From Lachnoclostridium sp. An76 (GTDB lineage: Bacteria; Bacillota; Clostridia; Lachnospirales; Lachnospiraceae): a stretch of 64,000 nucleotides of DNA. The DNA lies in NCBI RefSeq assembly GCF_002161355.1, contig NZ_NFHL01000001.1:496001-560000 (forward strand). Direction: 5' to 3'. Made by a program: the position numbers and the translations under genes. The stretch's first letter is position 1. Every line of letters starts with the position of its first letter. Under the pieces are notes generated by a model. That model saw only the letters and a list, made by a program, of their open reading frames with translations. It did no database searches and was not told the origin of the DNA. Shown piece by piece: positions 1 through 8,485 of the stretch.

Positions 1-1452
1 GTCATTGTGTGCATCAACAAGATCGACCGCCCGGAAGCGCGGCCGGACGAAGTGATCGACGAAGTGCTGGAACTCTTCATCGACCTCGGGGCATCCGACG
101 AACAGCTGGAATGCCCGTTCGTATACGCATCCGCAAAAGCAGGCGTCGCTGTGCTCGACCTCACGGATGAAGAGCGGGACATGAAGCCCCTCTTTGAGAC
201 GATCCTTGACTATATCCCCGCTCCTGAGGGCGACCCGGAAGCGCCCACACAGGTCCTCATCAGCACCATTGACTACAATGAGTACGTCGGACGCATCGGC
301 ATCGGGAAGGTGGACAACGGGACCATCGCTGTCAACCAGGACATGGTGCTCGTCAACCACCATGATCCGGACAAACAGGAAAAAGTAAAGATCAGCCGTC
401 TCTATGAGTTTGACGGATTAAACAAAGTAGAGGTAAAAGAGGCGACCATCGGCTCCATCGTTGCCATCTCCGGGATCTCGGACATCTCCATCGGAGATAC
501 GCTCTGCTCCCCGGAAAATCCGGAAGCGATCCCCTTCCAGAAGATCTCTGAGCCGACGATCGCCATGCAGTTCATTGTCAATGACAGTCCATTTGCAGGC
601 CAGGAAGGAAAATACGTGACCTCCCGCCACCTGCGCGACCGTCTGTTCCGCGAGCTGAACACAGACGTCAGTCTCCGTGTGGAAGAGATGGAGAACACGG
701 ACAGCTTCAAAGTATCCGGCAGAGGCGAGCTCCACCTGTCCGTACTCATCGAGAACATGCGCCGCGAGGGCTACGAGTTCGCGGTGAGCAAGGCTGAGGT
801 ACTCTACCACACCGATGAAAGCGGGAAGAAACTGGAGCCCATGGAAATCGCATACATTGATGTGCCGGACGAATTCACAGGCGTTGTGATCGAAAAGCTC
901 GGCCAGAGAAAAGGCGAGCTCCGCAATATGGGCGTGTCAAACGGGGGGTACACCCGTCTGGAATTCTCCATCCCGTCCAGAGGTCTGATCGGCTACCGCG
1001 GAGAATTCCTCACTGATACAAAGGGAAACGGGATCCTGAACACCAGCTTCGACGGTTACGCGCCTTACAAGGGCGATATCCAGTACCGCAAACAGGGCTC
1101 CCTCATCGCATTTGAGACCGGCGAATCCGTAACTTACGGATTGTACAGCGCCCAGGAGCGTGGTACACTGTTCATAGGGCCCGGGGAAAAGGTATACGCG
1201 GGCATGGTCATCGGCCAGAACGGCAAGGCTGAGGATATCGAGCTCAATGTCTGCAAGACAAAGCATCTGACCAACACCCGCTCCTCCAGCGCGGACGAGG
1301 CGCTCCGCCTCACACCGCCCAGGATCTTAAGCCTTGAGCAGGCGCTGGACTTTATCGACACAGACGAGCTTCTGGAGGTCACTCCAAAGTCACTGCGCAT
1401 CCGCAAAAAGATCCTTGACTCCAGGCTGCGCAAACGGAGTAATATGAAATAA
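1..1452 (+). CDS. typA: GTP-binding translational regulator TypA/BipA, 5' end outside the window
   Basis: Ribosome-associated translational GTPase of the EF-G-like superfamily, active in the cytoplasm under stress and in ribosome assembly. The frame is open from base 1, so about 130 N-terminal residues (P-loop and switches) lie upstream. The visible part begins at the G4 motif NKID (residues 6-9 of the fragment) and has the G5-like SAK about 40 residues later. Beta-barrel domain II, EF-G-like domains III and V, and the TypA C-terminal domain follow, ending in a basic SRLRKRS tail. 483 residues are visible of the roughly 610 usual. The next gene, psiE-like, follows after 74 bp with its own ribosome-binding site. 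Confidence 0.96.
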   Translation, partial: VIVCINKIDRPEARPDEVIDEVLELFIDLGASDEQLECPFVYASAKAGVAVLDLTDEERDMKPLFETILDYIPAPEGDPEAPTQVLISTIDYNEYVGRIGIGKVDNGTIAVNQDMVLVNHHDPDKQEKVKISRLYEFDGLNKVEVKEATIGSIVAISGISDISIGDTLCSPENPEAIPFQKISEPTIAMQFIVNDSPFAGQEGKYVTSRHLRDRLFRELNTDVSLRVEEMENTDSFKVSGRGELHLSVLIENMRREGYEFAVSKAEVLYHTDESGKKLEPMEIAYIDVPDEFTGVVIEKLGQRKGELRNMGVSNGGYTRLEFSIPSRGLIGYRGEFLTDTKGNGILNTSFDGYAPYKGDIQYRKQGSLIAFETGESVTYGLYSAQERGTLFIGPGEKVYAGMVIGQNGKAEDIELNVCKTKHLTNTRSSSADEALRLTPPRILSLEQALDFIDTDELLEVTPKSLRIRKKILDSRLRKRSNMK

Positions 1453-1526
1453 AGATCCGGGATGCCGCACCCGCGCTCTCCTTCATTTTCAGGGAAACGC
1501 GGGGCGCCCTTATAAGGAGGACGCAT

Positions 1527-2141
1527 ATGCAGAAATACGCACATCTTTTTCTGAAATACCTTACAAAGATACTGGAGTTCGTGATCGCGGCCCTGCTCGC
1601 CTGCGGCATTATCATCATGACCATAAAGCTCGGCTTCTCCATGGGGGAACTGACAGACGCCAGCACTTACCCGAACTACGATGACCTGCTCACCGCATGC
1701 TTTAACCTGATCATCGGTGTGGAGCTGATCCGCATGCTCTATCTGCACACGCCGCTCACAGTGTTTGAGGTTTTGATGTTTGCCATCGCAAGGCAGATCA
1801 TCATCGACCATTCTTCACCGGTGAACAGCCTGCTGGGCGTGATCGCCATAGCCATCCTGTTCGCCACGAGGAAGTTCCTCTTCTCCTCTTTTGATGAGAC
1901 GGACAAGACTGTGTTCCGCGCGACGCAGAAGGTCCGCCAGATCAACCGGCTGTTCCGGATGAATATCCCCTGCTCGGACGAGGATGACACACTCCTTGAC
2001 GTACTCATGCACAGGATGGAGGAAGAAGGCACAGAGATCGGCACCGGAGCCTGCGTATATTTTGCAGACCTGGGACTGCGCATCGCCAAGATCAAAGATG
2101 GAAAAATTACCCGGATCGAAGTGATTCGTTCTATACATTGA
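1527..2141 (+). CDS. PsiE-family (phosphate-starvation-inducible-like) integral membrane protein
   Basis: A 204-residue protein with about four hydrophobic helices in the first 120 residues (around 15-35, 55-75, 80-100 and 105-120), then a soluble tail of about 80 residues. The membrane part, with LIIGVELIRML and a FEVLMFAIARQIIID segment, resembles PsiE. PsiE function is unknown even in model organisms, so no activity is assigned. The tail (CSDEDDTLLDVLMHRMEEEG onward) could be a small regulatory domain; that is a guess. The start ATG sits 5 nt after AAGGAGG. The gene may be cotranscribed with typA. The hpf promoter begins inside its 3' end. Confidence 0.75.
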   Translation: MQKYAHLFLKYLTKILEFVIAALLACGIIIMTIKLGFSMGELTDASTYPNYDDLLTACFNLIIGVELIRMLYLHTPLTVFEVLMFAIARQIIIDHSSPVNSLLGVIAIAILFATRKFLFSSFDETDKTVFRATQKVRQINRLFRMNIPCSDEDDTLLDVLMHRMEEEGTEIGTGACVYFADLGLRIAKIKDGKITRIEVIRSIH

Positions 2142-2160
2142 CGCTGTTCCGTGTTATAAT
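2132..2160 (+). promoter_or_regulatory. Candidate sigma-A promoter of hpf (extended -10)
   Basis: TATACA (2132-2137), a 17-bp spacer and a perfect TATAAT (2155-2160) preceded by TG at 2152-2153 (extended -10). It overlaps the last codons of the psiE-like gene and lies about 70 bp upstream of the hpf start codon. Confidence 0.65.
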
Positions 2161-2229
2161 ATTTACATAATATAAACAAATATTTTTCATAAGTTTATGT
2201 TAAATATTGACAAAAAGGAGTTGAACAGC

Positions 2230-2787
2230 ATGAATTTTATCATCAGCGGAAAGAACATTGAGGTAACCCAGGGACTCAAAGATGCAATTGAACAGAAATT
2301 AGGAAAACTTGAAAGGTACTTCACTCCTGAAACAGAAATCATCGTAACACTCAGCGTGGAGAAAGGACGTCAGAAGATTGAGGTGACGATCCCTGTCAAG
2401 GGCAATATCGTCCGCTCTGAGCAGACAAGCAATGATATGTACGTATCCATCGATCTCGTGGAGGAGGTCATTGAGCGCCAGCTCCGAAAATACAAGAACA
2501 AGCTGGTTGCAAAGAGCCAGGGACATCCCACAGGCGCTGCTCCTTCCGGAAGTATCCGGACCGAATTCATCGAGTCCGAAGAGGACTCTCCGGAAAACGA
2601 CGAGATCCGCATCGTCCGCACAAAGAAATTCGGCGTCAAGCCGATGTTCCCGGAAGACGCGTGTCTCCAGATGGAACTGCTCGGCCACAGCTTCTTCGTC
2701 TTCTCCAATGCGGATACCGAGGAAGTCAATGTCGTATACAAGAGAAAAGACGGCTCCTTCGGGCTGATCGAGCCGGAATTTTCATAA
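2230..2787 (+). CDS. hpf: Ribosome hibernation-promoting factor, long form
   Basis: Binds 30S subunits in stationary phase and pairs 70S ribosomes into inactive 100S dimers. The first ~100 residues are the S30AE/RaiA fold (MNFIISGKNIEVTQGLKDAI, then VTIPVKGNIVRSEQTSNDMY). A variable linker at ~100-125 precedes the C-terminal dimerisation domain (KKFGVKPMFPEDACLQMELL to the end), which marks the long Firmicutes form. I chose ATG 2230 rather than an in-frame ATG at 2197 because AAAAGGAG lies at 2213-2220, about 9 nt before 2230, and the family begins with this MNF sequence. That gives 185 residues. The gene has its own promoter and is followed by a terminator. Confidence 0.95.
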   Translation: MNFIISGKNIEVTQGLKDAIEQKLGKLERYFTPETEIIVTLSVEKGRQKIEVTIPVKGNIVRSEQTSNDMYVSIDLVEEVIERQLRKYKNKLVAKSQGHPTGAAPSGSIRTEFIESEEDSPENDEIRIVRTKKFGVKPMFPEDACLQMELLGHSFFVFSNADTEEVNVVYKRKDGSFGLIEPEFS

Positions 2788-2849
2788 GGTACTTACAAGA
2801 TCAACTACTTGCAGGATCTCACGTAAGGCCATAAAACAGTAAAGTAATC

Positions 2850-2906
2850 AAAAGCCTTAAACCAATGACCCGCTCAGGCGGGATCCCGGTTTAAGGCTTT
2901 TATATT
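2850..2906. terminator. Bidirectional terminator between hpf and the YigZ gene
   Basis: AAAAGCCTTAAACC pairs exactly with GGTTTAAGGCTTTT across a GC-rich centre, with a T-rich run after it on plus and an A-rich start before it. It separates convergent genes and can serve both. Confidence 0.85.
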
Positions 2907-2932
2907 TTGTTTTGCCTCAGTACAGTTTTATC

Positions 2933-3580
2933 TCAGTCCAGCAGAAGCCCCTCCGCTGTCTCCGCGAACCAGCAGCTTTCCAGCTCTTCCATCCGCGCCT
3001 GCCCGTTCGTGCCTTCCATGAGCGCTTTCCCCAGCGCCTCCTTTTCCCCGTCCGGGACGAGCACAGTGATCTCCACCCGGTCTGTGTATAAAGTGTCCAG
3101 CACCGCGAGCCCTCTCTGACCCAAAATATACTGGATCTTCCCCAGCCCGGTGTAGTCCGTGGTGACCTTCAGTTTAAAACCATGTATCCTGGTTATAATC
3201 TCAGTGTGCGCAAGCGCCTCAACGGCAGCCGAAGTGTATGCCCTTACAAGCCCTCCTGTCCCCAGCAGCGTCCCGCCGAAATATCTGGTGACCACGATAA
3301 AGATATCTGTCAGCTCCCTGCCGCGTATCACTTCCAGTATCGGTTTCCCGGCAGTCCCCGCCGGCTCCCCGTCGTCACTCATACGCTCCTTCCCGGGGTT
3401 CCTCCCGGTTACATATGCCCAGCAGTGGTGCCTTGCATCCCAGTACCGCTTTTTTACTTCCTCCAGATGCGCAAACGCCTCCTCCTCTCCTGTGACAGGA
3501 TATGCCTCTGCGATAAACCGGGATTTCTTTTCCACGATCTCACCGGTACCTTCCTTATATATTGTACGGTAAAAATCCAT
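2933..3580 (-). CDS. YigZ/IMPACT-family protein (UPF0029)
   Basis: A 215-residue member of the YigZ/IMPACT family. Its N-terminal UPF0029 fold has the typical KKSRFIAEAYPV opening and a DDGEPAGTAGKPIL signature around residues 65-80. The C-terminal ~75 residues form the EF-G-like DUF1949 domain. The family's biochemical role in bacteria is not established; the eukaryotic relative regulates translation through GCN1. ATG 3580 is preferred because GGAGGAGG sits 6 nt upstream and the sequence from MDFYRTI matches the family start. The frame stays open further upstream, but that extension does not look like the family. Confidence 0.9.
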   Translation of the reverse strand: MDFYRTIYKEGTGEIVEKKSRFIAEAYPVTGEEEAFAHLEEVKKRYWDARHHCWAYVTGRNPGKERMSDDGEPAGTAGKPILEVIRGRELTDIFIVVTRYFGGTLLGTGGLVRAYTSAAVEALAHTEIITRIHGFKLKVTTDYTGLGKIQYILGQRGLAVLDTLYTDRVEITVLVPDGEKEALGKALMEGTNGQARMEELESCWFAETAEGLLLD

Positions 3581-3626
3581 TGCGACCTCCTCCGGCGGCG
3601 CGGCGCGCCCCTTCCAAACTGATACT

Positions 3627-3655
3627 ACTATACCAGACTGACTGAAAATGCACAA
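3627..3655 (-). promoter_or_regulatory. Candidate promoter of the YigZ-family gene
   Basis: Read on minus: TTGTGC, a 17-bp spacer and TATAGT, about 50 bp upstream of the start at 3580. The -35 match is weak. Confidence 0.4.
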
Positions 3656-3746
3656 TATAAACCGCTGTCACCGACATTTTACAATTCTAAATATTCCTAA
3701 GAAAATATGAAGATTTTATTTTTTTCTTTATTTGAAACATGATATT

Positions 3747-3755
3747 TGATATAAT
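3747..3755 (+). promoter_or_regulatory. Candidate extended -10 promoter of the class A PBP gene
   Basis: TGATATAAT (3747-3755): perfect -10 with the TGn extension. No good -35 lies at 17 bp; a TTGAAA at 3732 is too close. It lies 30 bp before the GTG start. Confidence 0.5.
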
Positions 3756-3784
3756 CATAAGAGTTGAAAAGGAGGATGTGATTC

Positions 3785-6385
3785 GTGAATTATGGGAAAA
3801 GAAATCTTTCCAGGCGAAAGAAAAATATTTCTTCAAAAAAGAAGATGAAACAGAAACGTGTGGGCGTCCGTTTTTTTAAGGCCCTGATCATCTGTATTCT
3901 CCTTCTGGCAGTTATCGGTGTCATCGGAGGAGCGATCTTTGTCAAAAAGATCATTGATGATTCTCCGGCCGTTTCAGCGGACGATATCAAGCCCAAGGGA
4001 TTTACAACCACCATTGTGGACCAGAACGGGACTGTGATCGATACGCTGAAGGATTCCGACTCCAACCGTGTGTACAAGACTTACGAGGAGATCACGGCAA
4101 ATTCGGATTATCTTCCGCATGCATTTGTGGCGATCGAGGACGAGCGTTTCTACGAACATAACGGCATCGATATCCAGGGTATCATCCGCGCCGGCCTTGT
4201 GGGCATTGCCAATGGCTTTGATTTCACCGAGGGAGCCAGCACGATCACCCAGCAAGTGATCAAAAATAATATTTTTCCGGATTTTGTCAACGAAAACACG
4301 CTCTTTGACCGTGTCGAGCGCAAGCTCCAGGAACAGTATCTAGCGATTGCCTTTGAAAAAGAGATGAGCAAGGACGAGATCCTTGAAGCTTATATGAATA
4401 CGATCAACTTAGGGCAGGGTTGTCTCGGCGTGCAGACGGCTTCCACAAGATATTTTAACAAAGACGTAGCTGACCTGACGCTCTCAGAGTGTGCTGTCAT
4501 CGCGGCGATCACGCAGAACCCGACAAAGTATGATCCGGTGACGAACCCTGATGAGAATGCCAAAAGGCGGGAAGAGGTCCTCAACAAGATGCTGGAGCAG
4601 GACTACATTGACCAGACCGAGTATGACGAGGCAGCGGCAGACGCTGTTTACGACAGGATCCTGCAGACCGCGGCGATCACAGAAGATACGACACCGTATT
4701 CCTACTTTACTGACGCCATGATCGAGGATGTGATCAATGACCTTATGGTGGAAAAAGGATATACCGAAACTCAGGCCTACAACCAGCTTTACAGCAACGG
4801 CCTGACCATCAAGTCCACCCAGGATCTCGCCATCCAGCAGATCTGTGACGAGGTAGTCGCGGATGAGTCTCTCTATCCAATGACTGAATACGGCGTAGAA
4901 TATGCCCTGACGATCCACCGCGCGGACGGCACAGCGGAAAATTATTATACGGAAACTCTCGCTGCTTACATCAGCAATACTTATGGTGACTCCAACCCGC
5001 TCGTCTTCAGTTCTGAAGAAGAGGCGAGGGCCATGGTCGAAGAATACAAGAGCACACTCGGTATCAATACCGAAGCCGGAGATATCGTAGATGAAAACCT
5101 GACAGTGACTCTCCAGCCTCAGACTTCTGTCGTTGTCATGGATCAGTATACAGGACAAGTCAAAGCGATCGTAGGCGGACGCGGTACAAAGACTACAAGC
5201 CTCTCGCTGAACAGGGCGACGGATTCTACAAGGCAGCCCGGTTCATGCTTCAAGATCCTCTCTACTTATGCGCCGGGTCTGAATGAATGCGGCATGACGC
5301 TTGCCACAACGATCAAGGATGAGCCATACCGTTATGCCAGCGGACAGCAGGTCAACAACTGGGACGGCAAATATATCGGCCAGGCGAGAGTGCGTTATGC
5401 GATCGAGCACTCCATGAATGTCTGCGCGGTGCGCACGCTGACAGAGACCGTAGGGCTTGAAAAAGGTTATCAGTATCTCCAGAAATTCGGTTTTACCACA
5501 CTGGTAAACAACGATCCGGATTATCCGGGCATGTCAGACGTCGCACAGTCTACAGCCCTCGGCGGTATCACCCGCGGTGTTTACAATATCGAGATGACAG
5601 CCGCATATGCGGCGATCGCGAACGGCGGTGTGTACACGGAGCCGATCCTCTATACGGAGATCCTGGACCATGACGGGAATGTGTTGATCGACAACACGGA
5701 GCCTGAGACACACGAAGTGATCAAAGACTCCACCGCTTATCTGCTGACAAGCGCCATGGAAGATGTTATCACAAAAGGAACCGGTACAACTGCAAGACTG
5801 AGCAATATGCCTGTTGCAGGAAAGACCGGTACGACAGAGAACAGTACAGACCTCTGGCTCTCCGCATACACTCCGTACTACACTGCTTCTGTATGGGGCG
5901 GGTATGATGCGAACAAACACATGGAAAATATGAGCCAGTCATGGCATATGGTCATCTGGAGGAATATCATGCAGCGCATCCACGAAGGGCTTGAGTATAA
6001 AGACTTTACAATCCCGTCTTCCGTAGTCCAGAGAACGATCTGTACACAGACAGGAAAGCTTGCGGTAAGCGGATGCCCGTCGCTCACGGAATACTTTGAT
6101 AAGGAGACCGTGGTGAAGGAAAGCTGCCCCGGCCACAGGTCTGTGGAACCGGAAGAACCGGAGGACGACGAGGATAACACTGACCGCAATAACGGAGGCG
6201 GTACAGATACTCCGGATACTCCCGATACTCCGGACACCCCTTCCATTGATGGCGGCGGTTCCGATGAAGGCGGCTCCGGCGGCGGAAGCGGCGGAGAAGG
6301 CGGCGGCTCCGGCGAAGGCGGTTCTGGCGGTGGCGGCTCTGATGGCGGCGGCTCTGGCGAGACCACCACGCCACCTTCCCCCTGA
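3785..6385 (+). CDS. Class A penicillin-binding protein (PBP1A-type glycosyltransferase/transpeptidase)
   Basis: Bifunctional enzyme that polymerises lipid II glycan strands and crosslinks peptides on the outer membrane face. A basic cytoplasmic N-terminus (residues 1-33) precedes one transmembrane helix (~33-55). The glycosyltransferase domain carries EDERFYEHNGID at 118-129 and GASTITQQVIKN just after. The transpeptidase has SCFK (487-490), SMN (543-545) and KTGTT (from 680). The last ~90 residues are low-complexity: acidic, then DTP repeats, then Gly/Ser runs, which is unusual as a structured tail and probably spans the wall. The start is GTG at 3785, after AAAGGAGG; 866 residues. Single-gene unit with a terminator directly after it. 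Confidence 0.95.
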   Translation: MNYGKRNLSRRKKNISSKKKMKQKRVGVRFFKALIICILLLAVIGVIGGAIFVKKIIDDSPAVSADDIKPKGFTTTIVDQNGTVIDTLKDSDSNRVYKTYEEITANSDYLPHAFVAIEDERFYEHNGIDIQGIIRAGLVGIANGFDFTEGASTITQQVIKNNIFPDFVNENTLFDRVERKLQEQYLAIAFEKEMSKDEILEAYMNTINLGQGCLGVQTASTRYFNKDVADLTLSECAVIAAITQNPTKYDPVTNPDENAKRREEVLNKMLEQDYIDQTEYDEAAADAVYDRILQTAAITEDTTPYSYFTDAMIEDVINDLMVEKGYTETQAYNQLYSNGLTIKSTQDLAIQQICDEVVADESLYPMTEYGVEYALTIHRADGTAENYYTETLAAYISNTYGDSNPLVFSSEEEARAMVEEYKSTLGINTEAGDIVDENLTVTLQPQTSVVVMDQYTGQVKAIVGGRGTKTTSLSLNRATDSTRQPGSCFKILSTYAPGLNECGMTLATTIKDEPYRYASGQQVNNWDGKYIGQARVRYAIEHSMNVCAVRTLTETVGLEKGYQYLQKFGFTTLVNNDPDYPGMSDVAQSTALGGITRGVYNIEMTAAYAAIANGGVYTEPILYTEILDHDGNVLIDNTEPETHEVIKDSTAYLLTSAMEDVITKGTGTTARLSNMPVAGKTGTTENSTDLWLSAYTPYYTASVWGGYDANKHMENMSQSWHMVIWRNIMQRIHEGLEYKDFTIPSSVVQRTICTQTGKLAVSGCPSLTEYFDKETVVKESCPGHRSVEPEEPEDDEDNTDRNNGGGTDTPDTPDTPDTPSIDGGGSDEGGSGGGSGGEGGGSGEGGSGGGGSDGGGSGETTTPPSP

Positions 6386-6408
6386 TGCCTGATCTCCACG
6401 GCAAAGGT

Positions 6409-6454
6409 AAAAGAAAAAGCAGGAAACCATTTGGTTTCACTGCTTTTTCTTTTG
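6409..6454. terminator. Bidirectional terminator between the PBP and glucokinase genes
   Basis: AAAAGAAAAAGCAG/CTGCTTTTTCTTTT arms extended inward by GAAACC/GGTTTC around an ATTT loop, with one bulge. Long A and T tracts flank it, so it can stop transcription from both sides. Confidence 0.9.
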
Positions 6455-6492
6455 CATCTCATTCCTGCATACTCTCTTATGCATCCAGTCTC

Positions 6493-7428
6493 TTATGCGT
6501 CCAGTACGAGTTTTGCCGCGCCGCAGATCCCTGCGTCATTGCCCAGCTCTGCGAGGACAAATTTCACTTTTTTATCCGCGAAAAACGCTCTCTCCATATA
6601 TGGCTCTCTGATGTAGGGGATCAGCACCTCTCCTGCCTTTGACACGCCGCCGCCGATGACAAACACCGCCGGATCCGCCACTGCCGCGAGATTGGCAAGT
6701 CCATATCCCAGGTATCTTCCAAACGTCACTGCGATCTCTTTTGCAACTTCATCCCCTGCTTTTACGGCGTCAAATACATCCTTTGCTGTCACGTCCTCTT
6801 TGTTCAGGATGGTCGGCCTCATCTCCTGCCCCAGCTTCTGCTTTGCAAGACGTACGATCCCTGTGGCTGACGCATACTGCTCGAGACAGCCTCTGTTTCC
6901 GCATCCGCAACGGTCCGTCTCCTCATAGTTCACACAGAGATGTCCGATCTCCCCGCCTGCGCCGTTCTGTCCCACGAGCATCTTCCCGTCAATGATCACG
7001 CCTCCGCCGACTCCTGTGCCCAGAGTCACCATGATCATATTTTTTTCTCCCGCGCCGCCGCCTTTCCACATCTCACCGAGTGCAGCGACATTGGCGTCAT
7101 TTCCGATCTCAGCCTTAAGTCCGGTAAGCTCTTCCAGCTCCCGCTTGACCTCCTTATATTTCCATCCGAGATTCGCACTTCCATTGACAACTCCGTCCGC
7201 TGTCACCGGCGCGGGGACGCCGACTCCGACTCCCACGATATCTTCTTTGGCAAGCTGGTGCTCCTCGGTCTTTTTCGCTATGGAAGCAGCAATATTCGGA
7301 AGGATCGACTTTCCTTCCTCTGACGTATCTGTTGTGATCTCCCATTTGTCCACGATCGTCCCGTTTTCTTCGAAGAGTCCCATCTTCACTGTTGTTCCCC
7401 CGACATCTACTCCGAAACAATATTTCAT
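6493..7428 (-). CDS. glcK: ROK-family glucokinase
   Basis: Phosphorylates glucose with ATP in the cytoplasm. The N-terminal phosphate-binding DVGGTTVKMG lies near residues 8-17, the sugar-binding region has GNDANVAALGE, and the ROK zinc motif CGCGNRGCLEQYAS is intact around 170. That mix fits a kinase rather than a ROK repressor, since no DNA-binding HTH precedes it. ATG 7428 has a GGAAGGAG ribosome site; an open extension to 7461 lacks one. 311 residues. It is third in the uvrC-hprK-glcK run, 40 bp after hprK, so sugar phosphorylation sits beside the carbon-catabolite sensor kinase. Glucose is inferred; another hexose is possible. Confidence 0.85.
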   Translation of the reverse strand: MKYCFGVDVGGTTVKMGLFEENGTIVDKWEITTDTSEEGKSILPNIAASIAKKTEEHQLAKEDIVGVGVGVPAPVTADGVVNGSANLGWKYKEVKRELEELTGLKAEIGNDANVAALGEMWKGGGAGEKNMIMVTLGTGVGGGVIIDGKMLVGQNGAGGEIGHLCVNYEETDRCGCGNRGCLEQYASATGIVRLAKQKLGQEMRPTILNKEDVTAKDVFDAVKAGDEVAKEIAVTFGRYLGYGLANLAAVADPAVFVIGGGVSKAGEVLIPYIREPYMERAFFADKKVKFVLAELGNDAGICGAAKLVLDA

Positions 7429-7468
7429 AGCTTTTTTCTCTCCTTCCCGTGGCTTTTCCACTGCTTTT

Positions 7469-8401
7469 TTATTTCATCTTCTTCGCAAGATTCTCCTGTA
7501 CTCTCTTGTAAAGCTCCTGTGCCGCATTGTACCCCATCTGTTTCTGCCTGTGGTTTACGGCCGCTGACTCTACGATGATCGCCAGGTTCCTTCCCGGGCG
7601 GATCGGGATGCTGTGGCATACGACCTTGTTCCCGAGGAATTCCGTATATTCTTCTTCCAGGCCCAGCCTGTCATACTCTTTATCCCTGCTCCAGTCCTCC
7701 AGGGTAATGACCAGATCGATGTTCTGCGTCTCCCTGACGCTCTGCACACCGAACATGGATTTCACATCCACGATGCCGATGCCGCGCAGCTCGATAAAAT
7801 GCTTTGTGATATCCGGCGCAGAACCTACAAGCGTCTCATCGCTCACCTTCCGGATCTCTACCACATCATCCGTCACAAGACGGTGCCCTCTCTTGATCAG
7901 CTCCAGGGCTGCCTCACTCTTTCCGATCCCGCTCTCTCCCATGATCAGGACGCCCACACCGTACACATCCACAAGCACGCCGTGGATCGAAATGCAGGGC
8001 GCCAGCCTGACGTTCATCCAGCGGATGATCTCCGCCGTAAAATCAGAGGTCTGCTTCGCGGTCTTGTAAACAGGAACCCCATGTTTCCTGGCCAGTTCGA
8101 GGAATTCCTCTTCCGGCTGCATATCCCTGCAGAATACGATACAGGGGATCGGATGCTGCAGAAGCCTGCCATAGATCTCTCTTCTGCGCTCATCCGTAAG
8201 GGTCTGCACATATGTGTATTCCACATTCCCTATGATCTGCACCCGGTTTGAATCAAAATGATCAAAGAATCCCGCCAACTGCAGGGCCGGGCGGTTTACA
8301 TCAGGGATATGCACCTCTGTCTCGCTCGTATCCACCTCGGGAGTGAGATTCTTCAAATCCATCTTTTCCACAATTTCGCTTAATCTGATCCCGTGTCCCA
8401 T
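7469..8401 (-). CDS. hprK: HPr kinase/phosphorylase
   Basis: Phosphorylates and dephosphorylates HPr on Ser46, the signal for CcpA-mediated carbon catabolite repression in Firmicutes. The N-terminal ~130 residues form the regulatory domain. The C-terminal catalytic domain has the P-loop GESGIGKS, and the HprK signature follows in TKHFIELRGIGIVDVKSMFG. Length (310) is normal. Start ATG 8401 has AAAGGAG 6 nt upstream. It lies 84 bp after uvrC and 40 bp before glucokinase, an order common in Lachnospiraceae. Confidence 0.97.
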   Translation of the reverse strand: MGHGIRLSEIVEKMDLKNLTPEVDTSETEVHIPDVNRPALQLAGFFDHFDSNRVQIIGNVEYTYVQTLTDERRREIYGRLLQHPIPCIVFCRDMQPEEEFLELARKHGVPVYKTAKQTSDFTAEIIRWMNVRLAPCISIHGVLVDVYGVGVLIMGESGIGKSEAALELIKRGHRLVTDDVVEIRKVSDETLVGSAPDITKHFIELRGIGIVDVKSMFGVQSVRETQNIDLVITLEDWSRDKEYDRLGLEEEYTEFLGNKVVCHSIPIRPGRNLAIIVESAAVNHRQKQMGYNAAQELYKRVQENLAKKMK

Positions 8402-8485
8402 AATCTTCTCCTTTATCTTTCATTTCCTGTCCGGGCACATTCCCTTGCAGTTCCTGCGCCCATCACCTTTTTCTATCATAACATA

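Noticed and set aside
5878..6462. Pro/Glu/Ser-rich open frame opposite the PBP tail
   Set aside because: Complement of the Gly/Ser-rich C-terminal codons of the PBP gene.
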